DNA of 64,000 bases, from assembly GCA_964030785.1 (NCBI GenBank), contig OZ034968.1:49437230-49501229 (forward strand), in the 5' to 3' direction. Below the pieces are notes generated by a model, which saw only the letters and a list, made by a program, of their open reading frames with translations, did no database searches and was not told where the DNA came from. Source of the stretch: Siderastrea siderea. Lineage: Eukaryota; Cnidaria; Anthozoa; Scleractinia; Rhizangiidae. The position numbers and the translations under genes were made by a program. Positions 52,511 to 63,602 of the stretch are shown here, in pieces. Numbering within the stretch: the stretch's first letter is position 1; each line of letters starts with the position of its first letter.

Positions 52511-52754
52511 ACCTTATGCGCCGATTCGCTTTCCTGGGCCCAAGCTCACCTTTCGCTGCAGCAAGGCTTCGTGGGCCAGTATCGCTGTTGAGATAACCCA
52601 TCGATGTATAAATTCATCAAATTCTTTCTAGACCTCTTTTTCTGCAAATCGTAATAGAGAAAAGAAAACCTTTTCTTCGTCGGGCTGTCCATCACCCCAC
52701 TGAGAATGATTTGGGTTTATATCATCTGATCCAAAGCAATCTAATAATGGATAC
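52511..52754 (-). pseudogene. Integrase-upstream Polinton fragment, copy E
   Basis: Minus-strand ILAHEALLQRKVSLG (about 52535-52585) and the shared TTCTTTCTAGACCTCTTT segment. It ends at about 52754, where the 48-bp array begins without the block T-like segment seen in copies B to D. Confidence 0.5.
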
Positions 52755-55600
52755 TATTTTTGGCAAACGTAGTTTAACTTGACGAAAACAGTGTATTTTA
52801 GCTTGTATGGGCATGTGTTGACAAACTTGTTGAAAACAGTCTGCTTTGGCTTGCTTTTTGCAATTTTGCCCAAATTTAATAAAAACGGCGTGTTTTGCAC
52901 ATTTTGATAAATGTGGCCTGCCTTAACTGATTAAAACAGTGTGGTTTCGCTTGTATGGACAAGTATCACGAAACTTTACGAAAACAGTGTGTTTGCTTAT
53001 TTAGACAAATGTTGCAAAACGTCTTAAAAACAGTCTGTTTTGGCTAACTTTGGACAATTTGAACAGAACCAGCGTGTTTTCCTTTTCTTTTGGTCAATGT
53101 GGCTTAAATTGAAGAAAACAATTGCTTTTCGCCAGTTTTGGCAACTTTGCCCAAAATGTAATGAAAACAGGGTATTTTCCTAGTTTTGGTGAATGTGGCT
53201 GCAATTGGTAAGAACAGTCTGTTTTAACCGCCTTTGGCAAATTTGATCATATTGAATGTCTTGGCAAATGTAGTTTAACTTGATGAAAACAGTGTGTTTT
53301 AGCTTGTATTGGGCATGTGTTGACAAACTTGTTGAAAACAGTCTTCTTTGGCTTGTTTATTCAATTTTGCCCAAATGTAATAGAAAAAAGCGTGTTTTTG
53401 CACATTTTGGCAAATGTGGCTTCAATTGATTAAAACAGTGTGGTTTCGCTTGTATGGACAAGTATTGCGAAACTTTACAAAAACAGTGTTTTTGCTTACT
53501 TGGACAAATGTTGCGAAACGTGTAAAAACAGTCTGTTTTGGCTAACTTTGGACAATTGAACAGAGCCAACGTGTTTTCCTTTTCTTTTGGTCAATGTGGC
53601 TTAAATTGATGAAAACAATCGGTTTTCGCTAGTTTTCGCAGTTTGCCCAAATTTAATGAAAACAGTGTAATTTTCCTAGTTTTGGTGAATGTGGCTGCAA
53701 TTGGTGAGAACAGTCTGTTTTGACCGCCTTTGGCAAATTTAAGCATATTGAATGTTTTGGCAAACGTGGTTTAACTTGATGAAAACAGTCTGTTTTGGCT
53801 AACTTTGGACAATTTGAACAGAACCAGCGTGTTTTTCTTTTCTTTTGGTCGATGTGGCTTAAATTGATGAAAACAATCGGTTTTCGTTTGTTTTGGCAAC
53901 TTTGCCCAAATTGAATGAAAACAGTGTATTTTACCTAGTTTCGGTGAATGTGGCTGCAATTGGCGAGAACAGTGTGTTTTGACTGCTTTTGGCAATTGTG
54001 ACCAAATTGAATGAAAACAGTGTGTTCTCCCTAGGTTTGGTGACTGTCGCTTAAATTGATGAAAAGAATTTGTTTTCGCTAGTTTTGGCAACTTTAACCA
54101 AATTGAATGAAAACAGGGTATTTTTCCTAGTTTTGGGGAATGTGGTTGCAATTGGTGAGAACTGTCTGTTTTGACCGCCTTTGGCAAATCTGACCATATT
54201 GAATGTTTTGGCAAACGTAGTTTAACTTGATGAAAACAGTGTGTTTTTGCTTGTATTGGGCATGTGTTGACAAACTTGTTGAAAACAGTCTGCTTTGGCT
54301 TATTTTTTTGCAATTTTGCCCAAATTTAATAGAAACAGCGTGTTTTTGCACATTTTGGTAAATGTGGCCTCCACTGATTAAAACAATGTGGTTTCGCTTG
54401 TATGGACAAGTATCACGAAACTTTACGAAAACAGTGTTTTTGCTTATTTGGACAAATGTTGCGAAACGTGTAAAAAAACAGTCGGTTTTGGCTTACTTTG
54501 GACAATTTTAACAGAACCAGCGTGTTTTTCTTTTCTTTTGTCAACGTGGCTTAAATTGATGAAAACAATCGGTTTTCGTTAGTTTTGGCAACTTTGCCCA
54601 AATTTCATGAAAACGGTGTATTTTACCTAGTTTTGGTGGATGTGGTTGCAATTGGCGAGAACAGTCTGTTTTGACTGCTTTTGGCAATTGTGACCAAATT
54701 GAATTAAAACAGTGTGTTCTTCCTAGGTTCGGTAAATTGATGAAACTAAATGTGATTTCCCTCGCATGGGCCAATGTTGCAAACCTTGTAGAAAAATGGC
54801 GTGTTTTTGCTAGTTTTCGCAAATGTAGCTTAACTTAATAAAAACTGTGTTTTCGCTTGTCTTCGGCATGTGTTGACAAACTTGGTGAAAACAATCTGTT
54901 TTGCCTTGTTTTGGCAATTTTGCCCAAATTTGATAAAAGAAGGGTGTTTTTCAGTGTTTTGGAAAACGTGGCTTAACTTGACGAAAAAAAGTGTGGTTTC
55001 GCTGGTATCGACAAGTGTCGCCAAACTTAAAGAAAACAATGTGTTTTTGCTAATATGGGCCAATGTTGCAAAACGTGTTAAAAACAGTCTGTTTTGGCTG
55101 GCTTTGGGAACTTTACCCAAATTTGATAAAAACTACAGTGTATTTTTCTTAGTTTTGGGAAATCTACCTTATGTTGACGAAAACAGTGTGTTGCCGTGCC
55201 TGGGCAAATGTAACTCAACTTGTTGCAAAGAGCCTGTTTTGACATCTTTGGGAACATCGGCCAAAGAGAACAGTATGTTTTTCTTAGATTTGGCAAATGT
55301 AGCTTAACTTGATGAATCAGTGTGTTTTGACTTGTATGGCCATTAAAATGTTTTTAAACTGGTTGAAAGCAGTCTGTTCTGGCAGCTTTTGGCAACTGTG
55401 CTTACACTTAACAAAAACAGCGTGTTTCAACTTGTATTGGCAAATGCTGCCAAACTTGATAAAAACAGTCTCTTTTAAAAACACTCGTCTGTTGTCCAAA
55501 AACGATGAAAGCTTGGTACTTTGCCTAGTATTGGTTAATGTAGCTTAACTTAAAGCACTCTTTTTGTTTTGCCTTGTAGCCATAAATGTGACTAAACGTG
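52755..55600 (-). repeat. 48-bp minisatellite array, copy d (longest)
   Basis: About 2.85 kb of minus-orientation units. Two successive units at 53960-54090 measure exactly 48 bp each by counting between CTGTTTTC-like cores. Frames of 180 codons (53771-54313, minus) and 145 codons (54870-55307, plus) are open. The minus-strand translation is a 16-residue repeat such as LPKLAKTDCFHQFKPH. Whether any frame is translated is unknown. Confidence 0.92.
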
Positions 55601-56090
55601 TTCAAAAAGAAGCTCCTTTTTATGCTATCCGGGTTCTATAATATCACACTGGTTAAAGGCTAAACGAGTTTTAAAACCTTTTTTAATAGATTCTGAATAA
55701 GTCAGTTGCACACGCTTGGTAAAGATAAAATGCCTATTCACAATAGATTTCAACCAATAGTTTTATGATAATGATTCTTTAATACTGTGACTAAGAAAAA
55801 TTCATATCATTAATATAATAAATAAATGTAAAGAAGATCCTCGCAGTTATTAGCGCAACTTATGCAGTTGCGAAAAGAAAGCCTGAAAAAATCAGGCTTT
55901 TTTTTTTTTTTTTTTCAGGCTTTCTTTTCGCAACTGCATAAGTTGCGCTAATAACTGCGAGGATCTTCTTTACATTTATTTCTTCATTCCGCAGTTCAAA
56001 TATATGAATTTCTTATATTCATAATTTCATTATTAATATAATGTTAGTTATTAGGATATACCTTATATGTAAAAGGGGATGCTAATAAAC
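55600..56090. repeat. AT-rich linker, copy d, interrupted by a hairpin insertion
   Basis: Equivalent to 25110-25440. The sequence CATTAATATAAT occurs both before (55809-55819) and after (56033-56044) the inserted element, and occurs once in the other copies. Confidence 0.7.
55820..56032. mobile_element. Hairpin MITE/SINE-like insertion with perfect 72-bp inverted repeat
   Basis: The arms at 55820-55891 and 55910-55981 are perfect reverse complements. The loop contains an 18-T run (55898-55915) and a third copy of TCAGGC. A roughly 50-bp tail (CTTCATTCCGCAGTTCAAAT onward) follows, then the probable target duplication ATTAATATAAT. The AT-rich target makes the duplication length uncertain. I associate this hairpin-plus-tail design with short elements common in coral genomes (from memory, not checked). 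No tRNA-like box is present in this copy. Confidence 0.85.
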
Positions 56091-57120
56091 AAACAAACTT
56101 TGTATCAGCCAATTCACTGTCTTTTTTGGCTGGACATGTACGCGCAAACATCCACGAAATTGATCCAAGCTCGTCATTTGGATAACTTCTTAACTTAAGT
56201 ACTTCACACCTGCAAAAACCGTGCGGAATCTCCAAGTCCAAGTTTCTCATGATGGCGTTCACAGCACGATTTGCGGATCTGAACATTCGTTCAAAACCTC
56301 TCCCAAAATGAGCCACTGCCGAATGAGTCCTTTGTGAGAAGTCACCATCTGAATTTTGTGTCGATCGATTTGCTTCAGTAACTGTTGAATTTCCTTGTGA
56401 TGAGCCATAAAGTTGGTACCATTGTCTGCGAGCATACCACGCAGCCACCCTTTTCTTATCCTTATGCTAGTTAAGAAACTTAGAAAACCACGCCATATGT
56501 GGGGCACGCCAGAGGTTTTGAAAAGTAAAAAAACAGGCACATCTACAGTTTGTTTCAAACTTTTCCACGGCCTTATACGGTCAGAGAGGGTACAGCTGCA
56601 AAAATCTGGGGCACAATCGGGGAATGTCTTCATGGTAGCTCCCAACCTTTTCTAATGGGTGAAATGGCCATTTCCTTTGTGGCTGGTTTCGCCTGAATCT
56701 TCTCTGAGACATTGGACATTCATTGATAATTTTCCTTACTGCTTCCCTTCATATACCACAACGTCTGTTTTACGAAGCTGGTTTCTCTGGTAGATTAACA
56801 GATTCTTAGTTGTATTGGGCAGGCCATTAGGAGTCTTGTATTTGCTCCAACGATGCCATCAGTGACCATCACAGTTAAGATGAGAACAGAACTCTCCTTA
56901 CGGAGGACTTCGTCCTTGTGCACGTCACACTGTGCTTCCCTTCTCCTGACTTATCTCTCCAAAAACGTTTTGGGTTATTATCGGCTGGGTTATCACGCAT
57001 TCCCCATAAAGGCCAAAGGTGCTTTTAAAAATTTTGAGATTTGTCCACCACCTGTAGGGCAAAAGCCGATGTTGCTGGCTCACCATGGAAAAAACAACAG
57101 TTTGTAATAAGAGCTGCGTG
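56090..57120 (-). pseudogene. BEL/Pao-type pol remnant with integrase, copy d
   Basis: Minus strand. It has the integrase core with DMLADNGTNF-like sequence reading GMLADNGTNFMAHHKEI at about 56375-56430. The core end keeps AHFGRGFERM in the 56044-56448 frame, the family's AHFG..FE motif with the catalytic Glu. The zinc-binding region is at about 56650-56760 and the linker at about 56800-56950. The Asp and Glu segments are in different frames. It carries the empty site of the TTAA element at 56195-56198. Confidence 0.8.
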
Positions 57121-57430
57121 TACGATTCCTGCAAGATTCACCCAATACCTGAACTTGGCCCCTGTAGAAACTGGGACAAAGTCCGAAGTGCAGCTGTGTA
57201 GAAGATGCAGGAAAAACCAGCCAATCTACAAGCTTAGACGGGTCAAAAGGCGTGCGCATAAACAATTTGGTAGGGTGTTCGCCCAACTGAAGCTAGTAAA
57301 ACTCTCCTTTAAAAGACATGTGTCAGCAACTGTATTTCCATCCCAACTTAAACTTTTCATTTAAAGTCTTGTCTCATTAGAATGTGATGACTAGTAGCCC
57401 ACTCCTCGCAACGGCTAGTCCCAGGCTCAC
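57121..57430. repeat. Spacer block, copy 5
   Basis: Equivalent to 45370-45635. The frame 57041-57364 reads VQLCRRCRKNQPIYKLRRVK across the BEL/Pao-spacer join; unknown family. Confidence 0.55.
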
Positions 57431-58300
57431 GGTCTTATGAATTTCTTGCTTGAAGAAGATGAGCTAGCGTTTGAGCTAGTATTTGTGCAGACATTCCCTT
57501 GCAATAGAAGTGACTGCCGGTTCTGTTCCTTTGTTAATTCCCATGATACTATCGAAGCAGCAACAATTGGACGACAAATCAAGAAGTTCGGGCATTTTAC
57601 ATGTATAGCTAACAACCTATCTTATTAATCGTTACTTTTGCCGTAAATGTCCCAGCATAGTCTACATTAGAGAGACAGGACGACAGCCTGGTGACCGCTT
57701 ACAGGAGCATCGGCTGGACGTGATTAAGGAGAAAGTTGCTCCGCCAGTACCAGGTTCTTCTTCGAGTATGGACCATAGACTGTAGGATGTGTTGGTTGCA
57801 ATAATCACAGTGGGAAGAGAAGAACTGGAGAAAAAGCGATGAAATGCGCTACATCTTTAGATACAACACCTTTGCGCCGAGGGTCATAACCAAGACGTTC
57901 TTTCTTTGTGACTGTATGCTAGACTGACGCGGGCGTACTCTCTCCTGTACGCTCAAATTGTCGAATATTTCAATTTCTTGTCTTTTTTTGCGTACCAAAT
58001 CAATAGACTATTACAGTTTTCTGACCGTGATAAAGGCGTTACTGCCGAAACGTCAGTTGGTCATTATTTCAGGGTTGAAACTTACATCATTCAGATTACA
58101 TTTCGATTAGAAATATCACGATCGTGTCAGACAGAACAGACAGAGCGAGGAGTAGTGAGCTGTCAGCTGATAGCAGAGCCAGCGTTAACATACACTCAAT
58201 CCCACAAAGCTTAACGCGTTCTTGGTTGCCAGTGGAAAGCCTGTCTTAACACACCATTGAAACCTTGGAATCACCCCTTAGATCTCGTCAACAAGCGTGC
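57430..58300 (+). pseudogene. Penelope-like GIY-YIG endonuclease fragment 1, copy 4, and start of block S
   Basis: The frame 57437-57628 has FELVFVQTFPCNRSDC with the C-x4-C-x2-C cluster and IGRQIKKFGHFTCI. The GIY-YIG region follows at about 57640-57720 (IVYIRETGRQPGD) with Arg replacing the glycine. The tail is at 57978-58214. Most of the MITRSPV leader is missing here, though remnants lie just upstream. Block S begins and is then interrupted by LINE copy 3. Confidence 0.65.
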
Positions 58301-58314
58301 ATACGTCGTTAAAG
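58301..58314 (+). repeat. Left target-site duplication of LINE copy 3
   Basis: ATACGTCGTTAAAG, matching the right copy ATACCTTGCTAAAG at 63589-63602 and the empty site ATACGTAGCTAAAG at about 16496-16509. Confidence 0.75.
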
Positions 58315-58393
58315 CTGAACGAAGACGGACGCACCTTTTGGCGCTCCGCCGTCGCTCACTATGTAAGTTCTTCTAAGAACCCAAAACCAGAAA

Positions 58394-59223
58394 ATGTCGG
58401 AGGAAGAAGCGGTAAAAGAAGACTCCAGACGCAAAAGAAAAAAAGGAAGTAAGGGGTCGCAAACCAGCGAGGAAAATGAGTCAGCTGCGTGTTCATGTCA
58501 TGATTGCGCAAGTATGGCGAACTCGATCGCTTCAATGGGGAAGAAACTTGACAAGGCTTTAGGATGCATTCAAGAAATTGAAAGCCTAAAACAGAAGCAA
58601 AGCGATCTAGAAATCAAAAACAAAGAGTTAGAAGAAAGCCTAGATTTTGCCAATTCTAAAATTGCAACTCTGGAGAAGAAGGTAGCAGATCAAGACAAGG
58701 CTATCATTGAGCTAAAAGGAGGTGTGAAAGCGCTAACAAAGCAAGCTGAAGAACAAAAGCAACGCGCAATTAAGCTCGAAAGCCATAGCCGTCGTAACAA
58801 TCTCAACTTTTTCAATATTCCAGAGCAAGAAGATGAAACGGCTACTGAACCTGAATCTATTCTTCGCAATTTTATGGAAGTCAGGCTTAGGCTGAACAAA
58901 GAGGACGCTAACAACATCTCGTTCGAACGTGTTCATCGAGTCGAAAAACCAAGCACCTCTGAAGGGAAACCAAGACCACTAATCGCTAAGTTCACTTTCC
59001 ACAGGACAAGGAATTTTTTTTGTCAAAAGCAAAAAATCTTCGGGGAACTGATTTCGCAATTGCTCGTGACTTTCCTGAGGAGATTGTTGACGAAAGAAGG
59101 CGTCTTCTTCCATTTTTAAAAGACGCCAAGGAAAATGGTCAAGTCGCGAAGTTAATCTACAATAAGCTTTACATCAATGGACAGCGATTTAAACCACAAA
59201 TTGTCTCTACTAGCGAACAGTGA
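58394..59223 (+). pseudogene. LINE ORF1 protein (coiled-coil RNA-binding), one frame change
   Basis: An L1 ORF1-type protein that would coat the element's RNA. Residues 1-40 are basic and low-complexity. A Cys-containing patch (CSCHDC) is at 33-38. A long heptad-like coiled coil runs from about 50 to 135. An RRM-like start (SHSRRNNLNFFNIPE) follows, and then a C-terminal domain with FERVHRVEKPS. The zero frame ends at 59119. The family-like continuation (59020-59223, AKNLRGTDFAIARDFPEEIV) is in the -1 frame after an eight-T run at 59014-59021. One lost T is the simplest explanation. About 276 residues if joined. Confidence 0.85.
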
Positions 59224-59544
59224 TTACCTCTGGAGCCTAAATTTGCATGGAACTGTTTTACATAGATCTCTCTTCCGTCGGCTTTTGTTTGGGTTCTCGT
59301 AGCAAAGCGATCGTCTCAGTCAGGACACAAATCGATTTGGCTATTTAGTGATCGAGCCACATAGGGCTCTCATGTCTCAGTCATTTATTGTGTGCTGTGG
59401 TTTTCTTTTGTTGGCTGGTATTTTTGTTTTTTAGTGGTGTCAAGGGTCTCTCATAAACGACTTATTTGTTCCCATCGATCAGTATCAACACAATTGAAGA
59501 GTTTCAGGTATGTACTTACAGTTTATCTTATTACTCTTTGCTAA
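59224..59544 (+). other. LINE inter-ORF region
   Basis: About 320 bp without a long ORF, T-rich in the middle. The ATG at 59545 is the first good start for ORF2. The spacing is longer than in mammalian L1. Confidence 0.6.
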
Positions 59545-62500
59545 ATGGCTGCGCTCAGTTCCGAACCATTTCAACTAAAAACACTCCCGTTAAACGACAG
59601 GGGAATTAATCAATCCATCAAGCGAAGAAAACTATTCAGCTTGCACAGTGTTGTTTATTACAAGAAACCTATAGTGACGAGAAATGCATAAGCTCGTGGG
59701 AAGCTGAATAGGGTGGAAAGGTCTATGCTGCCCATGGTAGTAAACACAGCAAAGGTGTTATGTTTTTAATGAACCCAAATTTCGATTGTCAGGTGGGAAA
59801 TTGCATTAAAGACAAAAACGGAAGATTCATTATTTTAGATCTGAAAGCTGATGATTCGCACCTAATTTTAGTTAGCATTTACGCGCAGAATCATTCCGCG
59901 CAACAAATAACGTTCTTCAAAAACTTACAGGATGTTTTACTCCCCTTTTCTGGAGAGAATACTATCATTGGAGGTGATTTTAATTGTCCTTTGACTTCTT
60001 CAGATAAACTAGGTGGTAGACCGATCCATTGCAAACAAGAGTTATTGACGAAATCACAAAACTCTGATCGCTGTACTCATTATCTGATGTGTGGCGTGTA
60101 AAAAATGGTGACAAACAGGTTTTTCATGGCGAAATAAGGCGCTGAAGGTGCAATGTCGTCTTGATTATGTTTTAATGTCAAAAAGCCTTTTGAACATTTC
60201 CAAAGAATGCGTGTTGATATTCGCTCCTAACACTGATCACTCGGCTGTTGTAACGCTGGTTCAATGGGAAGAACTTTCCAGAAAACCAGGACCATGGTTC
60301 TGGAAGTTCAATTCGTCCCTTTTAGAGGACAATGAGTATGTAAATGGCATTCGTAAATGTATCGTGTCTGTAAGGGATAAATATAAAGACATTGAAGACT
60401 GCGGATTAAAATGGGATCTCATCAAAATGGAATTACGCGGTTTCTCTATTGCCTATGCTAAACAAAAGGCGTCAAAGCAGAGATCACGTGAGAAAGATCT
60501 TCAAAACCAATTAATCCTCAATTAATCCGAAATAATCCTCATTACCTTCACGAGTTACATAAGTTACAAGCTGAATTGAACAAAATCATGGAGCACAACA
60601 TAAAAGGAATGATCTTAAGAAGTAAGGTCAGATGGCATGAAAAAGGAGGAAAACTCAAGATACTTTCTAAACCTAGAAAACCGTGCCACCTGTCAGAAAA
60701 AAGTAACCAAGCTTTTGCCAGAGGATAGTACGGAAACAAATGACCCGGGTGTAATTCTTAAGAAACAAGAAGAGTTTTTCTCGAATTTATATAAGTCGCA
60801 AGGCCCCTCTGTAGAAAATTCAAACTGTGGTATTTTCGTTAATAGCACAAATATGACCACCTTGTCAGAGGAAGTGTCCAATAGTTGTGATGGCAAAATC
60901 GCCAGTGATGAAAGTTTATTGGCTCTGAAAGAGTTTGAAAACGGCTGTTTACGGCTGTTTTACGAGTTGAATTTTACGGCGGAGTTTTACGGCTGAATTT
61001 TACAAATTCTTTTGGAAAGAGCTTAGTGAAAATCTAACTTCCAGCCTTAACCATGCTTTTGAGAAGGGTGAACTTTCAATTTGTCAAAGAAGAGGAATAA
61101 TTTCCCTTCTCCCAAACAAGAGCAAACCTACCAACAATTTAAACAACCTACGCCCGATTTCACTGTTAAACACAGACTATAAAATTGCTACCAAAGTCTT
61201 GGCAAGAAGATTGGAAAGGGTCCTTCCTTTCATTATTAACCCAGATCAAACCAGGTATATCAAAGGGAGATATAGAGGTGAAAACAAAAGGTTAATTCGC
61301 GATCTGATTGCCTACACCAAGCAAGAAAATATTCCAGGTATTGCCATCTTTCTTGATTTCCGCAAAGCGTTCGACTCCGTGGAATGGGATTACATCGCAA
61401 AGGTTCTTGATGTGTTCAAGTTCGGGGAAGATTTCAAGCGTTGGCTAAAGGTTTCTTATACTGATATATCCAGTTGCGTCATAAACAACGGCTTTGCGTC
61501 ACCTTTTTTTAATCTCAAGCGTTAACCCAAGCTCAACCCAGACTGTGGACAGCCCTGTCTGGGTTGCTTTTTGTTTTAGCTATTGAATTCCTTGTACTTG
61601 CAATAAAAAATGACCCTCTGATACAAGGTATCTGTGTGGAAGAGGAAATTAAATTAACACAGTACGCCGATGATACGACGGTTTTCGTTAAGAATACAAC
61701 TTCCGCGGAAGCACTGCTTCGCCTTCTCGAAAAATTTAAAAAGTGTTCCGGCCTAGAAATTAATACACACAAGTCTGAAGCGTTATGGTTAGGCTCGTGG
61801 TAGGAACGTCTTGACAAACCGTTCGACTTTAAATGGCCTACAGATTCTGTTTACCCCCTTGGGATTCATTTTTCAAATGACGCTAATCTCGTGCATAAAC
61901 TAAATTTTCATGGCAAATTGGAAAGACTTGAAAAAATTCTTAACAGCTGGAGAAGAAGAAAGCTAATTCTCTATGGAAAGATAAACATTATAAAAACTCT
62001 CGGCTTATCAAAGCTTATTTTCATCAGTTCAGTTCTGCCCATTCCTGAAAACGTCGCTCAAGAAGGAAACAAATTAACATTTAAGTTCCTGTGGGACGCC
62101 AAGCCCGCTAAAATTAAAAAATCCACCATCACGGGACTGAAAGAGAAAGGTGGACTAAAAATGATAGATTTCGATCATATGAACAAAGCTCTAAAATGTG
62201 CTTGGATCAACAGGTTTACCAATGGCAATAAGGGAGCGTGGAAAATGTTACCAGATAATACAACGCGCATCTAGGACGCTACCCTTTCCTTCTTCAGTGC
62301 AACTACAAAGTCAAGGATCTTGATGTGAAAAATGTACCGCATTTTTACGAAAGAGTGCTTAAATATTGGGAGGAGGTTACATGCTTGGCGGGCAAGGCTG
62401 ATCTTAATCCAAACGAAACATTCATCTGGAACAACAAACACATTAAAATCAACAATAAACTCTGTTTTTTCCAGCGTCGTACCACAAAGGAATCTACAAA

Positions 62501-63306
62501 ATTAAAGATCTAATAAGTGATCACGGTAAATTCTTCCCTTTTGACGTTTTTTGTGTTATGTTTGATGTTAAAGCTTGTTTTACAACATACTATGGTCTAT
62601 GTAATTCAATCCGTCAAAACTGGAATGCTATCTCCAAAGAATCCCATGGCGTTTTAGAATTAATTTCAAATTGGCGTACTAACAACAACCACTGCAGAAC
62701 TGCTGCGTGTTATCGCAGATAGTAGTTTGTGCCTCCTTCATCCGAGCAAAAACTTCTTAATTCAGGTGTTTCTAAAGATAACTTATCAAACGTATATCTT
62801 CTACCATGGAGTATAGCAAAGAAATCAAATTGTGCATGTTTCAGTTTAAAATTACTCATAACGCAGTGTTCACAAAGGACAAGCCTTTCAAGGCAAATAT
62901 TTTACAGGATGACAAATGTTTTCACTGCAAAGAGAATACAGAAACACTTTTGCATTTGCTTGTCCACTGTCCGAATACAGTGGCTTTTTGGAATGATTTT
63001 CGGGAATGGTGGCGCAAAAATACCCATATTGTACTGAACCTTACACCTACTAAGGTGTTATATGGTGTGATAGATAGCTCAAGGTTCTCCACGCTACTCA
63101 ATTAGGCCATGTTAGTTGCCAAGTTCTACATATACCGATGCAGTCTAGACGATACGCCCCTATACTTCCCTGTGTTTGAAACAGAATTACGTGAAAAAGC
63201 AAGGATTGAGAAAGATATTGCCACGAGAAATGGTAATCTAAAGCATTTCAAGATTAAATGGAAACCTCTGATCCGCAGCAAATTTATTGGAGATGTCGAT
63301 ATTTGA
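59545..63306 (+). pseudogene. LINE ORF2 (endonuclease / reverse transcriptase), broken
   Basis: Domains in order: APE endonuclease with LQETYSDEKC (about 59658-59687) and GGDFNCPL (about 59971-59994), the RLDYVLMS and TDHSAV motifs (about 60160-60255), reverse transcriptase with FLDFRKAFD (about 61352-61378) and YADD (about 61662-61673), and a zinc knuckle CFHCKENTETLLHLLVHC (about 62918-62971). Frame changes or stops occur near 59650, 59710, 60100, 60520, 60650, 61000, 61525, 61803, 62265, 62515 and 63105. An unusual inverted GGACAGCCCTGTCTGGGT segment sits at about 61546-61565, replacing the normal VRQGCPLS region. Not functional. Confidence 0.9.
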
Positions 63307-63588
63307 GAGACCTTTGACCCGCTTTGCAATTTATATAGTTATTTAGTTAGAGGTATTTATTTGTCTTTCTTTCTATTTAATCGCTTGTGCTTTCTGTTTG
63401 TTTCTATTTGTAAAGAGGTGCAAAGTATTACTGTAATTGCTTTATACGTTGGTTAATTTTTTATCTATTGGTTCTATTTGAAAAGATGTGTATAGTACTC
63501 TTGTAATTGCTTATCTACTATATTGTAAATTTCTTGTTGTATTCTTTAATAAAAAACATTTAAAAAAAAATGAAAAAAAATGAAAAAA
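63307..63588 (+). promoter_or_regulatory. LINE copy 3 3' UTR with poly(A) signal and A-rich tail
   Basis: Equivalent to 3315-3535. AATAAA lies at about 63548-63553, and the tail is composed of A runs separated by TG (two TGAAAAAAA units). Confidence 0.75.
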
Positions 63589-63602
63589 ATACCTTGCTAA
63601 AG
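63589..63602 (+). repeat. Right target-site duplication of LINE copy 3
   Basis: ATACCTTGCTAAAG, identical to the sequence after LINE copy 2 at 29778-29791, including two bases that differ from the empty sites. Confidence 0.8.

Larger units (their letters stand above)
58315..63588 (+). mobile_element. Full-length L1-like LINE, copy 3 (degenerate)
   Basis: A 5.27 kb element with a short 5' UTR (58315-58393), ORF1, a 320-bp inter-ORF region, ORF2, a 3' UTR and an A-rich tail. It is flanked by a 14-bp imperfect target duplication and inserted in block S. It gives the full structure of the family of which copies 1 and 2 are parts. Confidence 0.92.

Noticed and set aside
55881..55915. GCCTGA hairpin plus T run as a bacterial rho-independent terminator
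   Set aside because: The context is an animal mobile-element landscape. The stem and T run are part of a 72-bp inverted-repeat insertion.
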